Program-made: the position numbers and the translations under genes
Assembly: GCA_023548195.1 (NCBI GenBank)
Contig: JAJHZJ010000061.1
Coordinates: 9,155,378 to 9,219,377 of the forward strand
DNA: 64,000 nucleotides
Direction: 5' to 3'
Source of the DNA: Bettongia penicillata ogilbyi
Lineage: Eukaryota > Chordata > Mammalia > Diprotodontia > Potoroidae
The notes under the pieces: model-generated
Told to the model about the DNA's origin: nothing
Databases searched by the model: none
The model's input: only the letters and a program-made list of their open reading frames with translations
Part shown: piece after piece, positions 32,170 through 44,770 of the stretch
Layout: each line of letters starts with the position of its first letter
How positions within the stretch are numbered: the stretch's first letter is position 1

Positions 32170-33412
32170 CCTCTTCTTGATAATGTCTTCTTTCCAGGTT
32201 TTTCGAGATGCCACTCTCTCTCTCCTGGTTCTCCTCCTACCTGACTGCTCTGTCTGTCTCCTTTTCTGGGTCCTCAGCTAGGTCATGCCCTCTAACCACA
32301 GGTGCCCCAGAAGGCTCTATCCTGGGCCCTTTGCTCCTCCCTCTCTGCTACTTCTCTTGGTGATCTCACCTGCTCCCCCGGGTTTAATTAGCATCTCTAT
32401 GCTAACATTCTCAAATCTTGCCCTATCTTGCCCTAATCTCTGTTGACTTCTAGTCTTACATCTCCATTTGAGATATCTTGGACTGGTTGTCCAGAAAACA
32501 TTTTAAACTTAACATGTCCAGAACTGAACTCAAAATCTTTCCTCCTAAAACCACCTCCCAATTACTTCCAACCTCCGTATTCCTTCAAGGACACCATCCC
32601 CCTCCTAGCGTCCCAGACTTACAACCTAAGTGTTAGCTGCAGCTTCTCACTCCTCTATGCCCCAAATCCAATACATTGCCAAGGCCTATTGACTTCACAA
32701 CTGCAATATCTCTCAAATATGTCTTCTTCTCTCTCCTAATACTGACACCCTGACAGCCTCCTTGTGCTAGTCCTAGCTACCTTATCACTGGTCACTGCAA
32801 TAGCCAGACTGTGGGTCTGCCTAGTACAAGAGTCTCTCTACTCCGATCTCTCCTCCATTTAGGCACCAAAATGATTTTCCTAGCGCACAGGTCCAATCAT
32901 ATCAACACCCCCCACCCAATAACTGTCAGTGGCTCCTGATTACCTCCAGGATCAAATGCAAACTCCTCTGTTTGAAATTCAAAGCACTTCATAATCTTCC
33001 TCTCACACATATCCTTTTCCAGTCTTCTTGTACTTTATTCCCCAACAGTACCATTCAATCTGATGACACTAGCCTCCTTGTGATTGCTTGAACTAGACAC
33101 TCCATCTCTTGTCTCCAGGTATTTTCTCTGACTATCCCCTCTGCCTGGAACATTTTCCCTCCTCATTTCCATTTTTTGGTTTCCCTGGCTTCCTTTAAGT
33201 CCCAACTTAAACCCCATCTTCTATAGGAAGCCTTTCCCAACACCTCTTAATTCTAGTGCCTTCCCACTGTTAATTATTTCCTATTTATCCTCTATGGTAG
33301 CTTGTTTGCACATATTTGCTTGTTATCCTCCTCCAGTAGGTTGTGAGCTTTCCAAGGTGCTTAGCATTAGTTCCTGGCACATAATAAGCAGTTTATCAAT
33401 GCTTAATGACTG
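32170..33412 (+). mobile_element. L2 LINE 3' portion, about 1.2 kb
   Basis: The left part encodes a broken reverse transcriptase end: SWFSSYLTALS, then TTGAPEGSILGPLL, then HLYANI where the catalytic YADD should be (near 32390). Downstream are AACATGTCCAGAACTGAACT, CCTCCAGGATCAAATGCAAA and GGAAGCCTTTCCCAACACCT, and the tail is CCTGGCACATAATAAGCAGT. The 98-codon frame at 32443-32739 is part of this repeat. It is the longest L2 in the window and the reference for the minus-strand copies. Confidence 0.88.
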
Positions 33413-33795
33413 TCTCCCATAAGTCCACCTAAACCCAGAAGGATGTAAGAAAACAAAGCATTTACTAGATTAAATGAAGGAGCAAGATAGCAAGTAGAAA
33501 TTTGTTTGTTCAGTATTGGCATGGTCCTGGCTCTTTTGGCTTGCTTTGGACTTGGGTGAAGCCTCACTTTAGTAACCTCTCAAATTCCTGGAGATGGGGA
33601 TAACGAACCCTGAGTAAGTCTCACCCCACACATTTGTAAAGCAGAGAAATGGGTGAATGAAGAAGCTGTTATGTTACACTTGAATTAGGATCACATTATA
33701 GCACCTCTTACAAAATGATAAGAGGTTGAGGGTGTGGGTACAATCCATAAGGCAAGATTATTCAATAAAAAGGAGTCATTCTTGAAAATATCTAG
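33413..33795. other. Unassigned sequence
   Basis: No feature recognised. Confidence 0.35.
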
Positions 33796-33797
33796 AA

Positions 33798-33965
33798 TAG
33801 AATTTAAAGCTGAAAGGGACCTTAGAGACCATCTGTCCAATTCCATCATTTTAAAGGTGGGAAAACTGAGGCCTCAGAGGCAAAACCATATTCCTTAGGC
33901 CAGGTTTTAAGTGACTGAACTCAGATTCTAATCTCTTGTCTTCTGATTCTAAATCTAATGCTTTC
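33798..33965 (+). repeat. L3/CR1 3' tail
   Basis: AAGCTGAAAGGGACCTTAGA, GACCATCTGTCCAATTCCAT and AAAACTGAGGCCTCAGAGGC. Confidence 0.7.
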
Positions 33966-33969
33966 CTCC

Positions 33970-34210
33970 CTAGAGCTAGGTGATACAATGGATAGAGCAC
34001 TTGGTCTGGAGTCAGGAAGACTTGAATTCAAATCCGGCCCTAGACACTGTGTGGCCTTGGCTAAGTCACTTAACTCTGTTTGCCTCAGTTTCCTCATCTG
34101 TAAAATGGGAATAATAGCATCATCTACCTTCTAAGGTTGTTTTAAGGATCAAAAGAAATAATATCTGTCAAAGCACTTAGCACAGTGCCTGGCACTAAGT
34201 GCCAAGTAAG
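33970..34210 (+). repeat. CORE-SINE, well preserved
   Basis: AGCTAGGTGATACAATGGAT, CTTGGTCTGGAGTCAGGAAG, CTCATCTGTAAAATGGGAAT and AGCACTTAGCACAGTGCCTG. Confidence 0.85.
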
Positions 34211-34444
34211 CCCTTGTTCTCTTGCCTTCCTTTTCCCATTCATTTCACTGTACACGTTAGACACCAATGAATTTGTGATATCCCTGATCTTAACTTCCTC
34301 CACCAGACCAGATCACCCCACTGATGCTCTCATTTTATCTGATTCTTCTCCATATCCTTCCAAAAGTCTTCCACAGAAGATCCGCCTAACGTGCCCCAGA
34401 CGTGGCCCTATGTCTTTGAGCCTATCATAATTGTAATTCAGCTT

Positions 34445-35090
34445 GTCAGTGAGTCAACAACTATTTATTAATCACTTACTTTGTTCAGGATACCACGCTA
34501 AGCCCTGAGTTTACAAAGAAAGGCCAAAACACCACCCCTAACTTCAAGGATCTCACATTCTAATGGGGAAAATAGTATGAAAATAGCTAAAACCTGTGAG
34601 AGATATATGACCCACACAGGTGATTCATTTAGGAGGAGGACCATGGCAGTGAGGGGATGAGGAATGAGAAAGCCTTGAATAAGATGGGATTTAAAAGCAG
34701 TTACAGAAGCCAGAACACATGGGTGAGAAGGGAAAGCACTCCAGACCTGGAGGACAGCTAGTACAAAGACATGGAGTTGGGAGATTGAGTGTTCTGTTCA
34801 AGGAACAGTGAGAAGGCAGATGTTGGTAGATTGTCATGTATCCAAAGGCGGAATGAAATATAAAAAGAATATACGAAAACATAGTAAAGGACCAGGTTGT
34901 GAAGGATTTTAGAAGCCAAATAGAGAATTTTCCATATGATCCTGGAAGTAATAGGGAATCTTAGGAGTTTATTGAGTAAGACTTGACATAGTCAGACCTT
35001 TGCCTTACAAAGATCACTTTGACAGTTGAATGGAGAATGGATTGGAGTGAGGAAAGACTTGAGTAAGGAAGATCTACTAATAGTTCAGGC
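34445..35090 (-). mobile_element. L2 LINE 3' portion
   Basis: Left end TTTATTAATCACTTACTTTG, then AACTTCAAGGATCTCACATT, GAAAGCACTCCAGACCTGGA and GAATGGATTGGAGTGAGGAA. It parallels the copy at 21.7 kb on the same strand. Confidence 0.8.
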
Positions 35091-35600
35091 CTTCTATTTC
35101 CAATCCTGCTTTTCATTGTTGAGATTATTTACTGTGCTTCATATACAAATCACTGTTGATCATAACCATAACCCATTTATATCTGTCAAGATGTTTGGGT
35201 CACTTCAAATTTTGATGCCTCTGAAACTATGATACTCCATGATTTGTAGCCATAAATCATTACCTAGAAAATGTTGATGTTAAAAGCCCAGTCAGTTGTG
35301 TCATTTAATTCATGACATTCCTGAAAAACTGCCGCAGCTCTGATTATTTGAGACACAGAAATTAAGCAACTTTTCAACAGGCATACTGTTGGTAGTAGAA
35401 CTCAAGTCTCTTAATTCCCAGACCAGAAGAAGAGTCTAACTGAAGCAGATCTAGTAAGATAGTAGGAGTGGTCAAACCCCTATGGACAGATCCCAGAAAA
35501 ATGACAAGTCATGGATCCATAATTTTCCAATAATTATATCCATTGCCAGAAGAAGCCTTGCCTTCTAGGTGACCCCTCCCATAATCAATTCCTAAAGGAT
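35091..35600. other. Unassigned sequence
   Basis: Near 35340-35430 there is a faint L3- or CORE-SINE-like trace (ACACAGAAATTAAGCAACTT). Nothing else recognised. Confidence 0.3.
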
Positions 35601-35604
35601 ATAT

Positions 35605-35765
35605 TTTCTGTACCTCTCTTTGTCCTTGTATTATTAGCTTTTCATGCATAAATATTTAAACTTCCCAGCTAGACTATAAGCTCCTTGAGGGCCAGGATTA
35701 TAGTTTATGTTTCAGTATCACCCACAATGCCTTGCATATAGTAGGAGCTCAATAACTGCTTCAAA
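35605..35765 (+). repeat. L2 3' tail
   Basis: AAGCTCCTTGAGGGCCAGGA, CACAATGCCTTGCATATAGT and GGAGCTCAATAACTGCTTC. Confidence 0.7.
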
Positions 35766-35819
35766 AGGAAGAGCTCAGATGAAAAGAAGGAAAAAGAAAT
35801 GTAAAGTCCTTGTTCTTTT

Positions 35820-37180
35820 GCCTCTTTCAATTGCCTGATAGTACCCCAAAAGCCACTGGTTCTGACATAGCAATTATTTTGAACTTGGCTACAAAAAAAA
35901 AAGGCCTTGCAGAATACATATTTGCAAATGTCCTTATTTTAGTGTGAGGGGTTGCTATGGTGACCTGTGACTGTGGCAATGAATTATGGCTCCTGGGACT
36001 GTCAGTCACAGCAGCCGTATAAACTGCTAGGCCAGTGCTGCTGCTAGTAATGATCTGGGGCTTCCCTACCCCCATATGTGTTTGGGGAGGATAGTGGAGA
36101 TTTTCTCCACATCAAATGAGTTATTCCGGTACCAAGGACTGTCTTTCCTCTTCTAAGATGGACAATTGGCTGGTGAAAGAAGGATCTGTCTCTACAAGAT
36201 CAAATCCACTCTGTTTACAAAGCCTTCCTCTATGTCAACATCCCTTCACTACCCCCCAAACCCCAAGCCTAAAATAAGGCTGCTCATGTTCTTTGGCTGG
36301 CTGTGATTTTGTCTTCAGAGTACACAAACTTTGTTCATCTTCCAGATTCCAGACAAACAGAAGGAACATACAGGGCCTTTATTTCAGAGCCTGCATCTGT
36401 TCATAAAAACAACCCTGTTAACAAGGCCTTCAGAGTTTTTGCTGGCTTGCAAGAAGCAGTCAGGATGCTAATAATCCCACACTTAATTGCCTAGGGCCCT
36501 TCCCTCAGCCCTGCAAATCCACATGAGGCTATACCCAAAGATTCACGAGCACCCTCTCAGACACAGAGTCCCTAGGCCATCAGTGATAGCAAAGAACCAG
36601 CAGGAGAGAATCGATTACAAAGGGACAACTATCACATTATGCCTCGAGAGGAGGTTTTCATGGCATTGAAATCTTAGAGTTCGCCTTTTGGATGGCAGTA
36701 AAATCCTTAGGAAGAGATTAGCTAACCTACTAACAAGGTCTTTTAATTCCATTTGATGGGTAATAGACCCTCTGCCCCCCAATCCTCCATCTCCCAGGGT
36801 TTTTTTGTGCACTACACGTGAGAAATGATGCTTAAGTGGCTTAAGTAGAAAAATAAAACCAAGCTGGACTCATGGAAAGAATGAGGACAACTTCCAGAAA
36901 TACTTGGAGAGAACTAGACGTGTGGCCAAGATGATGATGTCATTGGCATAACAGACCTAGTGGAATCTTTGCCTGAATAGACTATGAAGTCTACACGGAC
37001 CGTTCAGAAGGGAAATAGAGAAAATCAGAAACACTAATTCACACTAAGGAGATGCTTATCTGTGCCTCTCTTCTCCTAGTCCTAGGCTACTTTCAAATAA
37101 TCTGTAAGGATCAGAGCTATCTTTCTTTGAATCCAGAGGATTCACTTGAGTTAGGATCAGGAAATATGTTCTGATCAACA
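35820..37180. other. Unique sequence, no gene recognised
   Basis: This 1.3-kb stretch is free of recognisable repeats, which is unusual for the window. At 35951-35965 it holds GTTGCTATGGTGACC, similar to an RFX X-box. The minus-strand 82-codon frame at 35827-36075 has no known domain. Confidence 0.4.
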
Positions 37181-37479
37181 ACTCAATCCATCCACAAATA
37201 TTTATTAAGTGTCTATTAAATACCAAAGAGTGATAGGTCCAGGCTAGGCTAAGACTACCCCTGAAGAGACAGAAGTTATATTGGAGTCCTGACCTGGAGA
37301 ATAAAAGGTTGAGTATTGTGCAAACTCAGAGTACCTGGAGGTGGGGGGTTGTATTCTATCAAGCCCTACCCTTGGAAATTGTTCTCTGAATTCTGGCAAC
37401 TTCTAAATTAATCTGATTTCTTGGAGGCAGGGCCCATGGTATTGTTGTGTATCCAGCTTCCCCTCCTAGACCTGTCAAT

Positions 37480-37600
37480 CAATCAATAGGCATTTATCAA
37501 GTGCTTGCTATGTGTAAGGCATTGTGCTAAGCTCTGGGGAGACAAAAAAGTGGCAAATGATAGTCCTTACCCTTAAGGAGCTCACAATCTAAGGGACCTG
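37480..37600 (-). repeat. L2 3' end fragment
   Basis: GTGCTTGCTATGTGTAAGGC, GCTCTGGGGAGACAAAAAAG and AAGGAGCTCACAATCTAAGG. Confidence 0.75.
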
Positions 37601-37744
37601 TCTTAAACCTGTATTACCTCAGGCCCACAGCCTAGAGCTCACCCAAAACTAACTAAGGTTATCTCTGGGGAAGTAGATCTTTTGTTTCTTGCAAAAATAT
37701 TCTGACATATGTAGCCCATATGAAAGAGGGAGGCATTGCTACCT

Positions 37745-38260
37745 TCATTCAATTAATCAATAGGTATTTATGGTTGACCAGATATGATGTTAAAGGCTAG
37801 GGATACACAGACAAAAAGGCGTCCTTGGCTCCAAAGAACTTATATTCTGATGATGAAGACCAGATGTACACATACAAGTATATACAAAATACAGGGTAGT
37901 TGTGTGTGTGAAGGTGACACTGACAACTAGATATGAAAGGAACACATGTGCCCCTGAGTCTAAGAAATAGGAGAAGGCCATAATGAGAACCTTTGTGAAA
38001 AGGGAAAGAATAAGAACTGAGGATTACAATAAGCCCCAAACAGAAGATGCTTGGGAACGGGAAGGAATCATTTTCTACATTACCCAATAGGTACTTAGTG
38101 ATGGCTAACATGGGAAGAGAGTTATAGGGCCTTATAAGAGGTGGGGAGCCTCAAGTACTGAAAAGACAACTATATATTAGGAAAAACAAAGTGGGATACC
38201 ACAAGAGGGCCAACACATGCTGGGAATGAATTGGGTCATGGTCCAGTTTGGTCAGAGTCA
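37745..38260 (-). repeat. L2 3' portion, diverged
   Basis: AATAGGTATTTATGGTTGAC, TGGCTCCAAAGAACTTATAT and a following stretch that keeps the spacing but little of the wording of L2. The 104-codon minus-strand frame lies in it. Confidence 0.5.
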
Positions 38261-38401
38261 AAAGAAAGACACTGTTTCATGCTCAGCAAACTGACTTACC
38301 ACTACAGTGGACTGATATGAAAATAGACCTGTAGCAGGAGAGAGTAAGAATATGCACACATTCTCATATTCACACACACATATATATGCATATATGTATA
38401 A

Positions 38402-38556
<155 letters not shown>

Positions 38557-38761
38557 CCTTATTAGAAGTTCAGCCACCCTTGGGTACCAGACTTGTTCCT
38601 GATCTTGGGATATATCACAGCACATATCCATCCCAGGAACTTCTGAGCTTCCTACCTAGGATTATATACTTACTCAAATGCTCAGTTGAATTCCGGTGAT
38701 TGTGTACCTTAGGTCTATACTCAGGAGTAAACAGACAACATGGGCACATTTTCTAAATGAG

Positions 38762-38795
38762 GATGGGTAGGTAGGTGGGTGGGTAGGTAGATAGA
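38762..38795. repeat. Short (GGTA/GGTG)n repeat
   Basis: GATGGGTAGGTAGGTGGGTG followed by GGTAGGTAGATAG. Confidence 0.85.
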
Positions 38796-39395
38796 AATAT
38801 AGAAGATACAAAGTTTCCACATGTATAACTATATCAATCATAAAAACAAAGCTTGACTCCAATGCACACATGGTTTGGCACAATTCCTTTGTGGCTTCAT
38901 CAGACAGTTTTACTATTTCTGTTCATTTGTCCCCTACAGGAGAAGCAGGGCAGGAATGGAGCAGCCCAAGCCTATACTAACCTGAATCAGGTAGAAAGCA
39001 GGGGACATGCTGAAAGTGATTTGTTTCTCATTAACAGTACTTGAAAGTGTACAAAAAGGTTGAAATAATCCACAGATGATAGGATTTGGGCTTTTAAAGC
39101 AAAGGAAAGGAAAAGAATAATGATGGAGAAAATGAACTACAGGTTCTGAGGTCCTTTCCTTTTCTATAATTCAGTGAATTTCTTAGCAGATCCTGGCTGT
39201 TGTAGGGAAATAGTGTGAGGCTAGTCACTGGCTGCTTAACTGGCCAAACTGATTTATTAGACTTGCAGTGGAACTGCCTTACCTTTCTTATTTTCAATGT
39301 TTTTAATTATCTGGTCACTGCCAAAACTATTTTTGAGACACTACAATTTAAGCATATGATGCTAGACTTAAGATCCAAAAATCTGACTATGACAT
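38796..39395. other. Unassigned sequence
   Basis: No feature recognised. Confidence 0.35.
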
Positions 39396-39399
39396 CACA

Positions 39400-39605
39400 A
39401 TAGATGGCTATAATAACAATTTACGTTGCATATAGAACTTTGAAGTTCACAAAGCACTCTAGTCACAACAAACCAGTGTGGTAGATTTAAGTATCATTAT
39501 CCTCTGTTTACAATGCAAAGGAAACTGAGGCTCACAGAGGTTGTGATTGTCCATGGTCACACAATTATAAACAGAATGCTGTTCAACAACCCTTGGTCTG
39601 TAGGC
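39400..39605 (-). repeat. CORE-SINE
   Basis: TTCACAAAGCACTCTAGTCA, AAAGGAAACTGAGGCTCACA and CATGGTCACACAATTATAAA. Confidence 0.7.
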
Positions 39606-39995
39606 GAGGCTGAATTTTAAATTTTATTAACTAACTTGGGAAATAGTGTCAACATCTGTAGTGAAGGAAGATAAAGATTGTCTTTTTCTTGAAAGCAGGT
39701 GATTGGATCCTCATATAATTGCTTTATTATTTAATCCTTAATGATTCAATGCTTGTTGACCTTCAGGACTTTCAGAATATCAAATGGCCAAGGGCTTAAC
39801 CTTGGATCTTGGTCAAAGGAAATCTCAATTATTACCTAGAGAAGTCTAAAGCATAAACTGTAGAGTCCACAGGCTGTGAAATGGATTTTCAGACTTCTGG
39901 ATATAGCTCAGAACAGCGTTCTAGGCTCTGAGGGTTTGTCCACAAGGTTAAGGGCTATGAATTTGGAGAGCTCTAGCAATCTGAGATCTTCATTC
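39606..39995. other. Unassigned sequence
   Basis: No feature recognised. Confidence 0.35.
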
Positions 39996-39999
39996 TGGT

Positions 40000-40215
40000 T
40001 TCAAAATTCTATTTGGCTATGCCTGTACCTCTCTGCTAATTATTTCCTGTTTATCTTGTATATAGTTTGTACAAACATTTTGCTCGCTATTTCTCCCATT
40101 AAACTGTGAACTCCATAAAGGCAGGGATTATCTTTTTGACTCTTTGTACACTCAGTGTTTAATACTATGACTGACACATAGTGGGTGCTTAATAAATGCT
40201 TATTGATTGGCCAAC
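40000..40215 (+). repeat. L2 3' end
   Basis: TAATTATTTCCTGTTTATCT, CATAAAGGCAGGGATTATCT and GGTGCTTAATAAATGCTTAT. Confidence 0.82.
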
Positions 40216-41645
40216 AATGTTCACACTTGGTGGTAGGTTATTTTGGAAAAGCATCCTTTATTGATTTTATGTATATTTTGTCTAAAGCTTAAGCTGCTTG
40301 AAGACAAAGTTAATGTCTGCTTTTTCTCTCCTGTCTTCTCATCAGAATCCTACACTTCTTGCCTTCCATAAGTTGATGAGATCACATCAATGTTGGTACT
40401 CCCTCTAACAGTACAAATCTCAGTCCATCCTTCCCTATTCTTCCTGTGCAGTAACCTGTCAAATTCTTTCATAAATCCTCCATGGAAGAGTAGGGTAGAT
40501 GTCCTATAAATTGGGAGATCTTTCTTTATAGTCCTTTAATATTCCATAGATACCATTTCCATTTAGACTCTCAGTCCAGTATCCATCCCTCACTCTTCCT
40601 ACACGTCTGTCTCGCTTCTTTTTCTAGGCACATATTTCTTCAAGGATGCCATTTTCAGGGATCACCTATCATTAATAATATACTGGAACTCATTTGATAT
40701 CCACTATCCATCTTACGATCAATCTTTGGGTTAATACAATCTTGATTCTTGTAGAACGTGCTTTGGAGGCAAAGCATGTCACCAGAAGAATTCTAGTGTT
40801 AAAAAACAGTGACAGCCTTTTGTGTCCAGGAGTAATTTGGAATCGTTAAGTTGCTACATAGTTTCCCAAATAGAATCCAGACCTCCTTTTCAATTCTGGA
40901 TTTAGCACATCACCTATCTCTAGCATCCACCCAAACTAGATTTACTGATGGACTGACTCAAGGGCAGCCTATGTCATAAAATGGGCACTATGAATCTATC
41001 ATATCTACCTGCATAGAATCCTAATCCACTGAGGCTCAGAAAGGTTGACAGAGTTATAAGCTGAATGCTATTCAGGATCTCTTTTGAATGGCCAAGGATT
41101 TTATGGAGTACCTGTAGTATTCCAGGATTTGATGTAATCAACACGATATTACCCACCAACAAGACAATTAGAGAACCTCCCCTTCTATGGGAAATGTCTC
41201 TCCCATTTGAACTCTGGGTAGATCATCTTCCAACACACCAACAAACACCTTTGTGGAGCCTCTATCTCCTTACTTTATGCCTTTGTGGAGTTTGGTGATT
41301 GAAAAATTAATAAACAGATTTATCTCTGTCATGTTTACAAAGTATTCTCTTATGATATAAGCACATGCATAGGAGAAACCTTGTTGTAGTTAATATTGCA
41401 TTTTGTTCCTTGGAGGTAAATTTATTTTTTACTTGACAAAAAATACACCGTGATATCATATATTCTCTACAATTCCCAGAAAGTTGTGATTGTGAACATT
41501 TGTTCTGCTATGAGAAGTTGACTAAGATAGCATAACTGCTGTCTTGTATTTTTATCAAGGATACTTTTGAAATGTACATAAAAAATTTTCACAAAGAGAT
41601 TGTAGAGATGAGAATGTAGATATGTGGATCACTACTTGCTAATGC
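40216..41645. other. Unassigned sequence, possibly an old repeat
   Basis: No family named. The words GATGAGATCACATCAATGTT and GGTACTCCCTCTAACAGTAC near 40377-40415 resemble TGAGATTGTCAGCGTTGATG at about 44540, so part of this may belong to the same unassigned family as the pair at 42.9 and 44.6 kb. Confidence 0.35.
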
Positions 41646-41659
41646 TATTATCTTTATGT

Positions 41660-41742
41660 TTGTCTGTGTGTATGTATGTCTGTGTGTATGTATGTGTGTG
41701 TGTGTGCATGTGTGTGTGTGTGTGTATGTGTGTGTTGGGGGG
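41660..41742. repeat. Microsatellite (TG)n with TATG interruptions
   Basis: GTGTGTATGTATG units grade into pure GT runs and end in TTGGGGGGGCGG. The 74-codon frame across it is a translation of the repeat. Confidence 0.95.
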
Positions 41743-42019
41743 GCGGAATTGTCAGCCTAGTAGTATTGTCCATGATTTCCTTTCTTCTGAAACTTTTCTC
41801 TCTAAACTGATCTCTAAGTATCTTTGTAATTGTGTTGCCCCAACATAAATACCTTCCTTAAAATTGTACCCGCTTTGCATCATCCAAATGGATGTTTGGT
41901 TAGATTCCATGGTTCTTCTCAACTTCATTTTCTTACATCCTCAAGATGTAAGAGTTATTAGTCAAGAACTGAGTTATTAGTCTCGAAATGGGGTGGTTCT
42001 AGTAAAATCAGTGATGAAA

Positions 42020-42890
42020 ATATCCTTTGAAGTCACCCTCAACTCTCCCTTCTTCCTCATCCACCAGATCTAACCATTTGCTAAGTCTTGTTGATTCTAC
42101 CTTCCCATGGGTACCAGTCAACTAGTTCACATTTTCAAAGTCTTCTTTGGCTCCTTACTCTCATCCCTCTCATCCAATCAGTTGCCAAGTCTTATCAGTT
42201 CTATCTCTAAAATTTCTTTTACACCTATTTTTTTCCCTTCACTTGAATGCTTCCATCTTTCAGGTCCTCATCACCTCTTGCCTGGACCATTACAATTGCC
42301 TCCTAATTGGGCTCCCCTCTTTCTGACCCACCTTCTCTCCAATCCATTCTCTGTGTAGTTGCTAAACTGATATTCTTAAAGCACAGCTCTGACCTTGTCA
42401 CCCTCAAAAGCCTCCAGTGGATCCCTATTGCTTCTAGGATAAAATGCAGTCCCTTCTTTTTGACACTTAAAGACTTTCAAAGCTTGGTTCCAACCTAATT
42501 TGAAATGCTTATTACATATTTCCCCCTTCCAAACTGTTGAACTTGCTGTTCCTTACAGTGACATTCTCTTCCTTATTTACTACCTTTGCACAGGAATTCA
42601 CTGTCAACTCTGGAATTTACTCACTCCTCATCTATGCTCTTAGAATTCTTAGTTTACTTGAAATGTTAGTTCAGGTATCTCTTTCTACTTGAGAACTTTC
42701 TGGGTTCCCTTAGCTTCTCATGTATAAAGTTCCATTGTGTAAATTATGTATTTCTTTACATGTATGTATTTTTTCATCAAAGATAATGTAAGGTCCTTGA
42801 GGGCAGGGGTTATTTGTTTTAGACACTGTATTTCTAGGGCCTAGTGCTTAGCACTTCTTGGTATACTAATAAATACTTGTTGAATAAAAA
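42020..42890 (+). mobile_element. L2 LINE 3' portion
   Basis: GGTCCTCATCACCTCTTGCC, TGGACCATTACAATTGCCTC, AAAGCCTCCAGTGGATCCCT and GGTCCTTGAGGGCAGGGGTT, with tail TACTAATAAATACTTGTTGA. The 83- and 63-codon frames at 42.1-42.5 kb are L2-derived. Confidence 0.85.
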
Positions 42891-42947
42891 ATAATAGAAA
42901 TACAGGAAAATCTGTTTTATTCCACACATATTTGTTCATGAACAAGT

Positions 42948-43095
42948 AAATGTTCATGGACAGTATAAAGCCAATGTGACTCTTAGCTCCCTCTACCCCT
43001 TTTCCTAATGCTTCAATATTTTCACTGTGATAGTGGAAGAGGGATTGTCCAATCCTTTAAGTTTCCTCTATAAACGTTTTTGGGTAATCTGTTTT
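42948..43095 (+). repeat. Unassigned repeat, copy A
   Basis: It shares AAATGTTCATRGACAGTA, CCARTGYGACTCTTAG and, further on, a CAATATTTTCAC / AGTGGAAGRG pair with copy B at 44.6 kb. I cannot name the family. Confidence 0.6.
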
Positions 43096-43685
43096 AGTTT
43101 GGACTCATGCTTAGCTCTCTGAAGACTTTTGAACTCCATTGATTTTTGCTGCTTGGTGAAATAATACTGATAGTAATATTCTATCACTCTCTTCCATAAT
43201 ATTTTACAAATTAACTTATAATTTGAACCATTATTGTCCCTGGCTGTATGTCTATCTAATTAACAAAGGGTTCTCTCATGTTTTCTGGCTGAGGTAGGTT
43301 CTGGACTTTTTTGGCCTTCTTGCACTATTTTACATTAGCTAAACTTCTCCAGGAAATTATGATAATCATAGTCAATGTCTTTACCTTCATCCATTTCCCA
43401 TTTTTGAAAATCAAAAGCTTATTTGAATAAGTCAAGTCAAAGCTGTTGTAATGATACATAAGATCCTTCCGTCAAATGGGCAATCATTCTTAATTGGATA
43501 CTGAGGCTGATTTTGATGTAGTTGGTTGATATACTGAAATGCATAAAGAGAGATAACTTGGAAATCACTCCCCCATTAGCATATGTTCCTGTCCATTATG
43601 ATGTAGTCATTTTGGGGGCATTTTTTAAAAAAGTAATCCTTTTTTTGCATGCTCTCTGTGTCTAGCATCTTCCAATTCTCTTCCT
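43096..43685. other. Unassigned sequence
   Basis: The reverse complement has a few long runs that look faintly coding (around 43430-43620) but stops break every frame. No family named. Confidence 0.3.
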
Positions 43686-43687
43686 GA

Positions 43688-43945
43688 AGAAAGTAACAAT
43701 AATATAGCTAGCATTTATAGAGTTCAAACTATATATGTTAACGCATCATATAGGCTTACTGATTTGATACTCAACAACCTTGCAAACTAAGTTTTGTTAT
43801 TATCATCATTTTAGGTAGAAAAAAATCTGAGACAAACAAGTTAAGTGACTTGCCTAGGGTCATTCAATTAGTAAGTGTCTGAGGCTGGTCTTCCTTGACT
43901 CCAGGTCTAGCACTCTATCCACTGTACCACACAAATGCCTAGTAA
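43688..43945 (-). repeat. CORE-SINE
   Basis: AATATAGCTAGCATTTATAG, AAGTTAAGTGACTTGCCTAG and GCACTCTATCCACTGTACCA. Confidence 0.78.
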
Positions 43946-44139
43946 GTATACATAGGATATACAGGTGTGAGGTTCCTGAGTAATCTACATGCCTTTGACC
44001 TCTTTAATTTCTCATATTTTTCACTCTCCTCCCTTGGATCTATCTTAAATACTGAAGTGATCAAGTATCACTTCATTTATTGACTTGGTTGGGAGATTCT
44101 GTCCAATTTTTCAAAGAATGTCTCTATTTTAAAATTTTC

Positions 44140-44300
44140 TTTAGTGATATAGAGCACAGTGAAAATATTTCTGAGCTTTGAGTCAGTGGACCTTGATTCA
44201 AATCTTTGTACTGATGTATGCAGGCTTGGGTAATAGCAAGCTTGGGCCTTAATTCCTTGTTTTTCAAATGGAATAGATGACCTCTTAACATCAATTTAAT
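44140..44300 (+). repeat. CORE-SINE, diverged
   Basis: GATATAGAGCACAGTGAAAA, TGAGTCAGTGGACCTTGATT and AATGGAATAGATGACCTCTT. Confidence 0.5.
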
Positions 44301-44630
44301 ATAAAAATCAATAATCTATACCTGTATATAAGTTGTAATTATCTTCATAGTGCTACTTTGGCTTATTTCATTGTGGGCACATGAAAGCAAGATGTTCAAA
44401 CATGCCCTTAAATAATGTTTCTTATTGCTTTTAGGTGCACAGTGAAATCCCCTCTACCAAATCCATTGTTCACTTCTTTAAGATAAAGATGTCATCCCAC
44501 TTAATGGCATCTTCTTTGTCTTCCAGCTTTGTGTCTAGTGAGATTGTCAGCGTTGATGTACTTTTCCAATGGTGTGTTGACTTGGCAGTGGTTGGACAAG
44601 ATATGACATTTAAAATACCAGCAATTAAAC

Positions 44631-44770
44631 AAATGTTCATAGACAGTAAAAAACCAGTGCGACTCTTAGTACACTTTATTCCCTATCCTGTCACTCTAAT
44701 ATTGTCACAGCAGCAGTGGAAGGGAGCTACCCAGTCCTAAGGACTATTTTTTAGTTTTACCCATTTCGTG
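44631..44770 (+). repeat. Unassigned repeat, copy B
   Basis: Homologous to copy A at 42948. The open frame 44435-44740 (101 codons) covers it and the 200 bases upstream and shows no recognisable domain. Confidence 0.6.

Noticed and set aside
41624..41848. 74-codon frame with CVYVC runs
   Set aside because: Translation of the (TG)n microsatellite.
42107..42498. Frames of 83 and 63 codons that look protein-like (Leu/Ser/Pro-rich)
   Set aside because: They fall in the 3' part of an L2 element whose plus strand is pyrimidine-rich and so has few stops.
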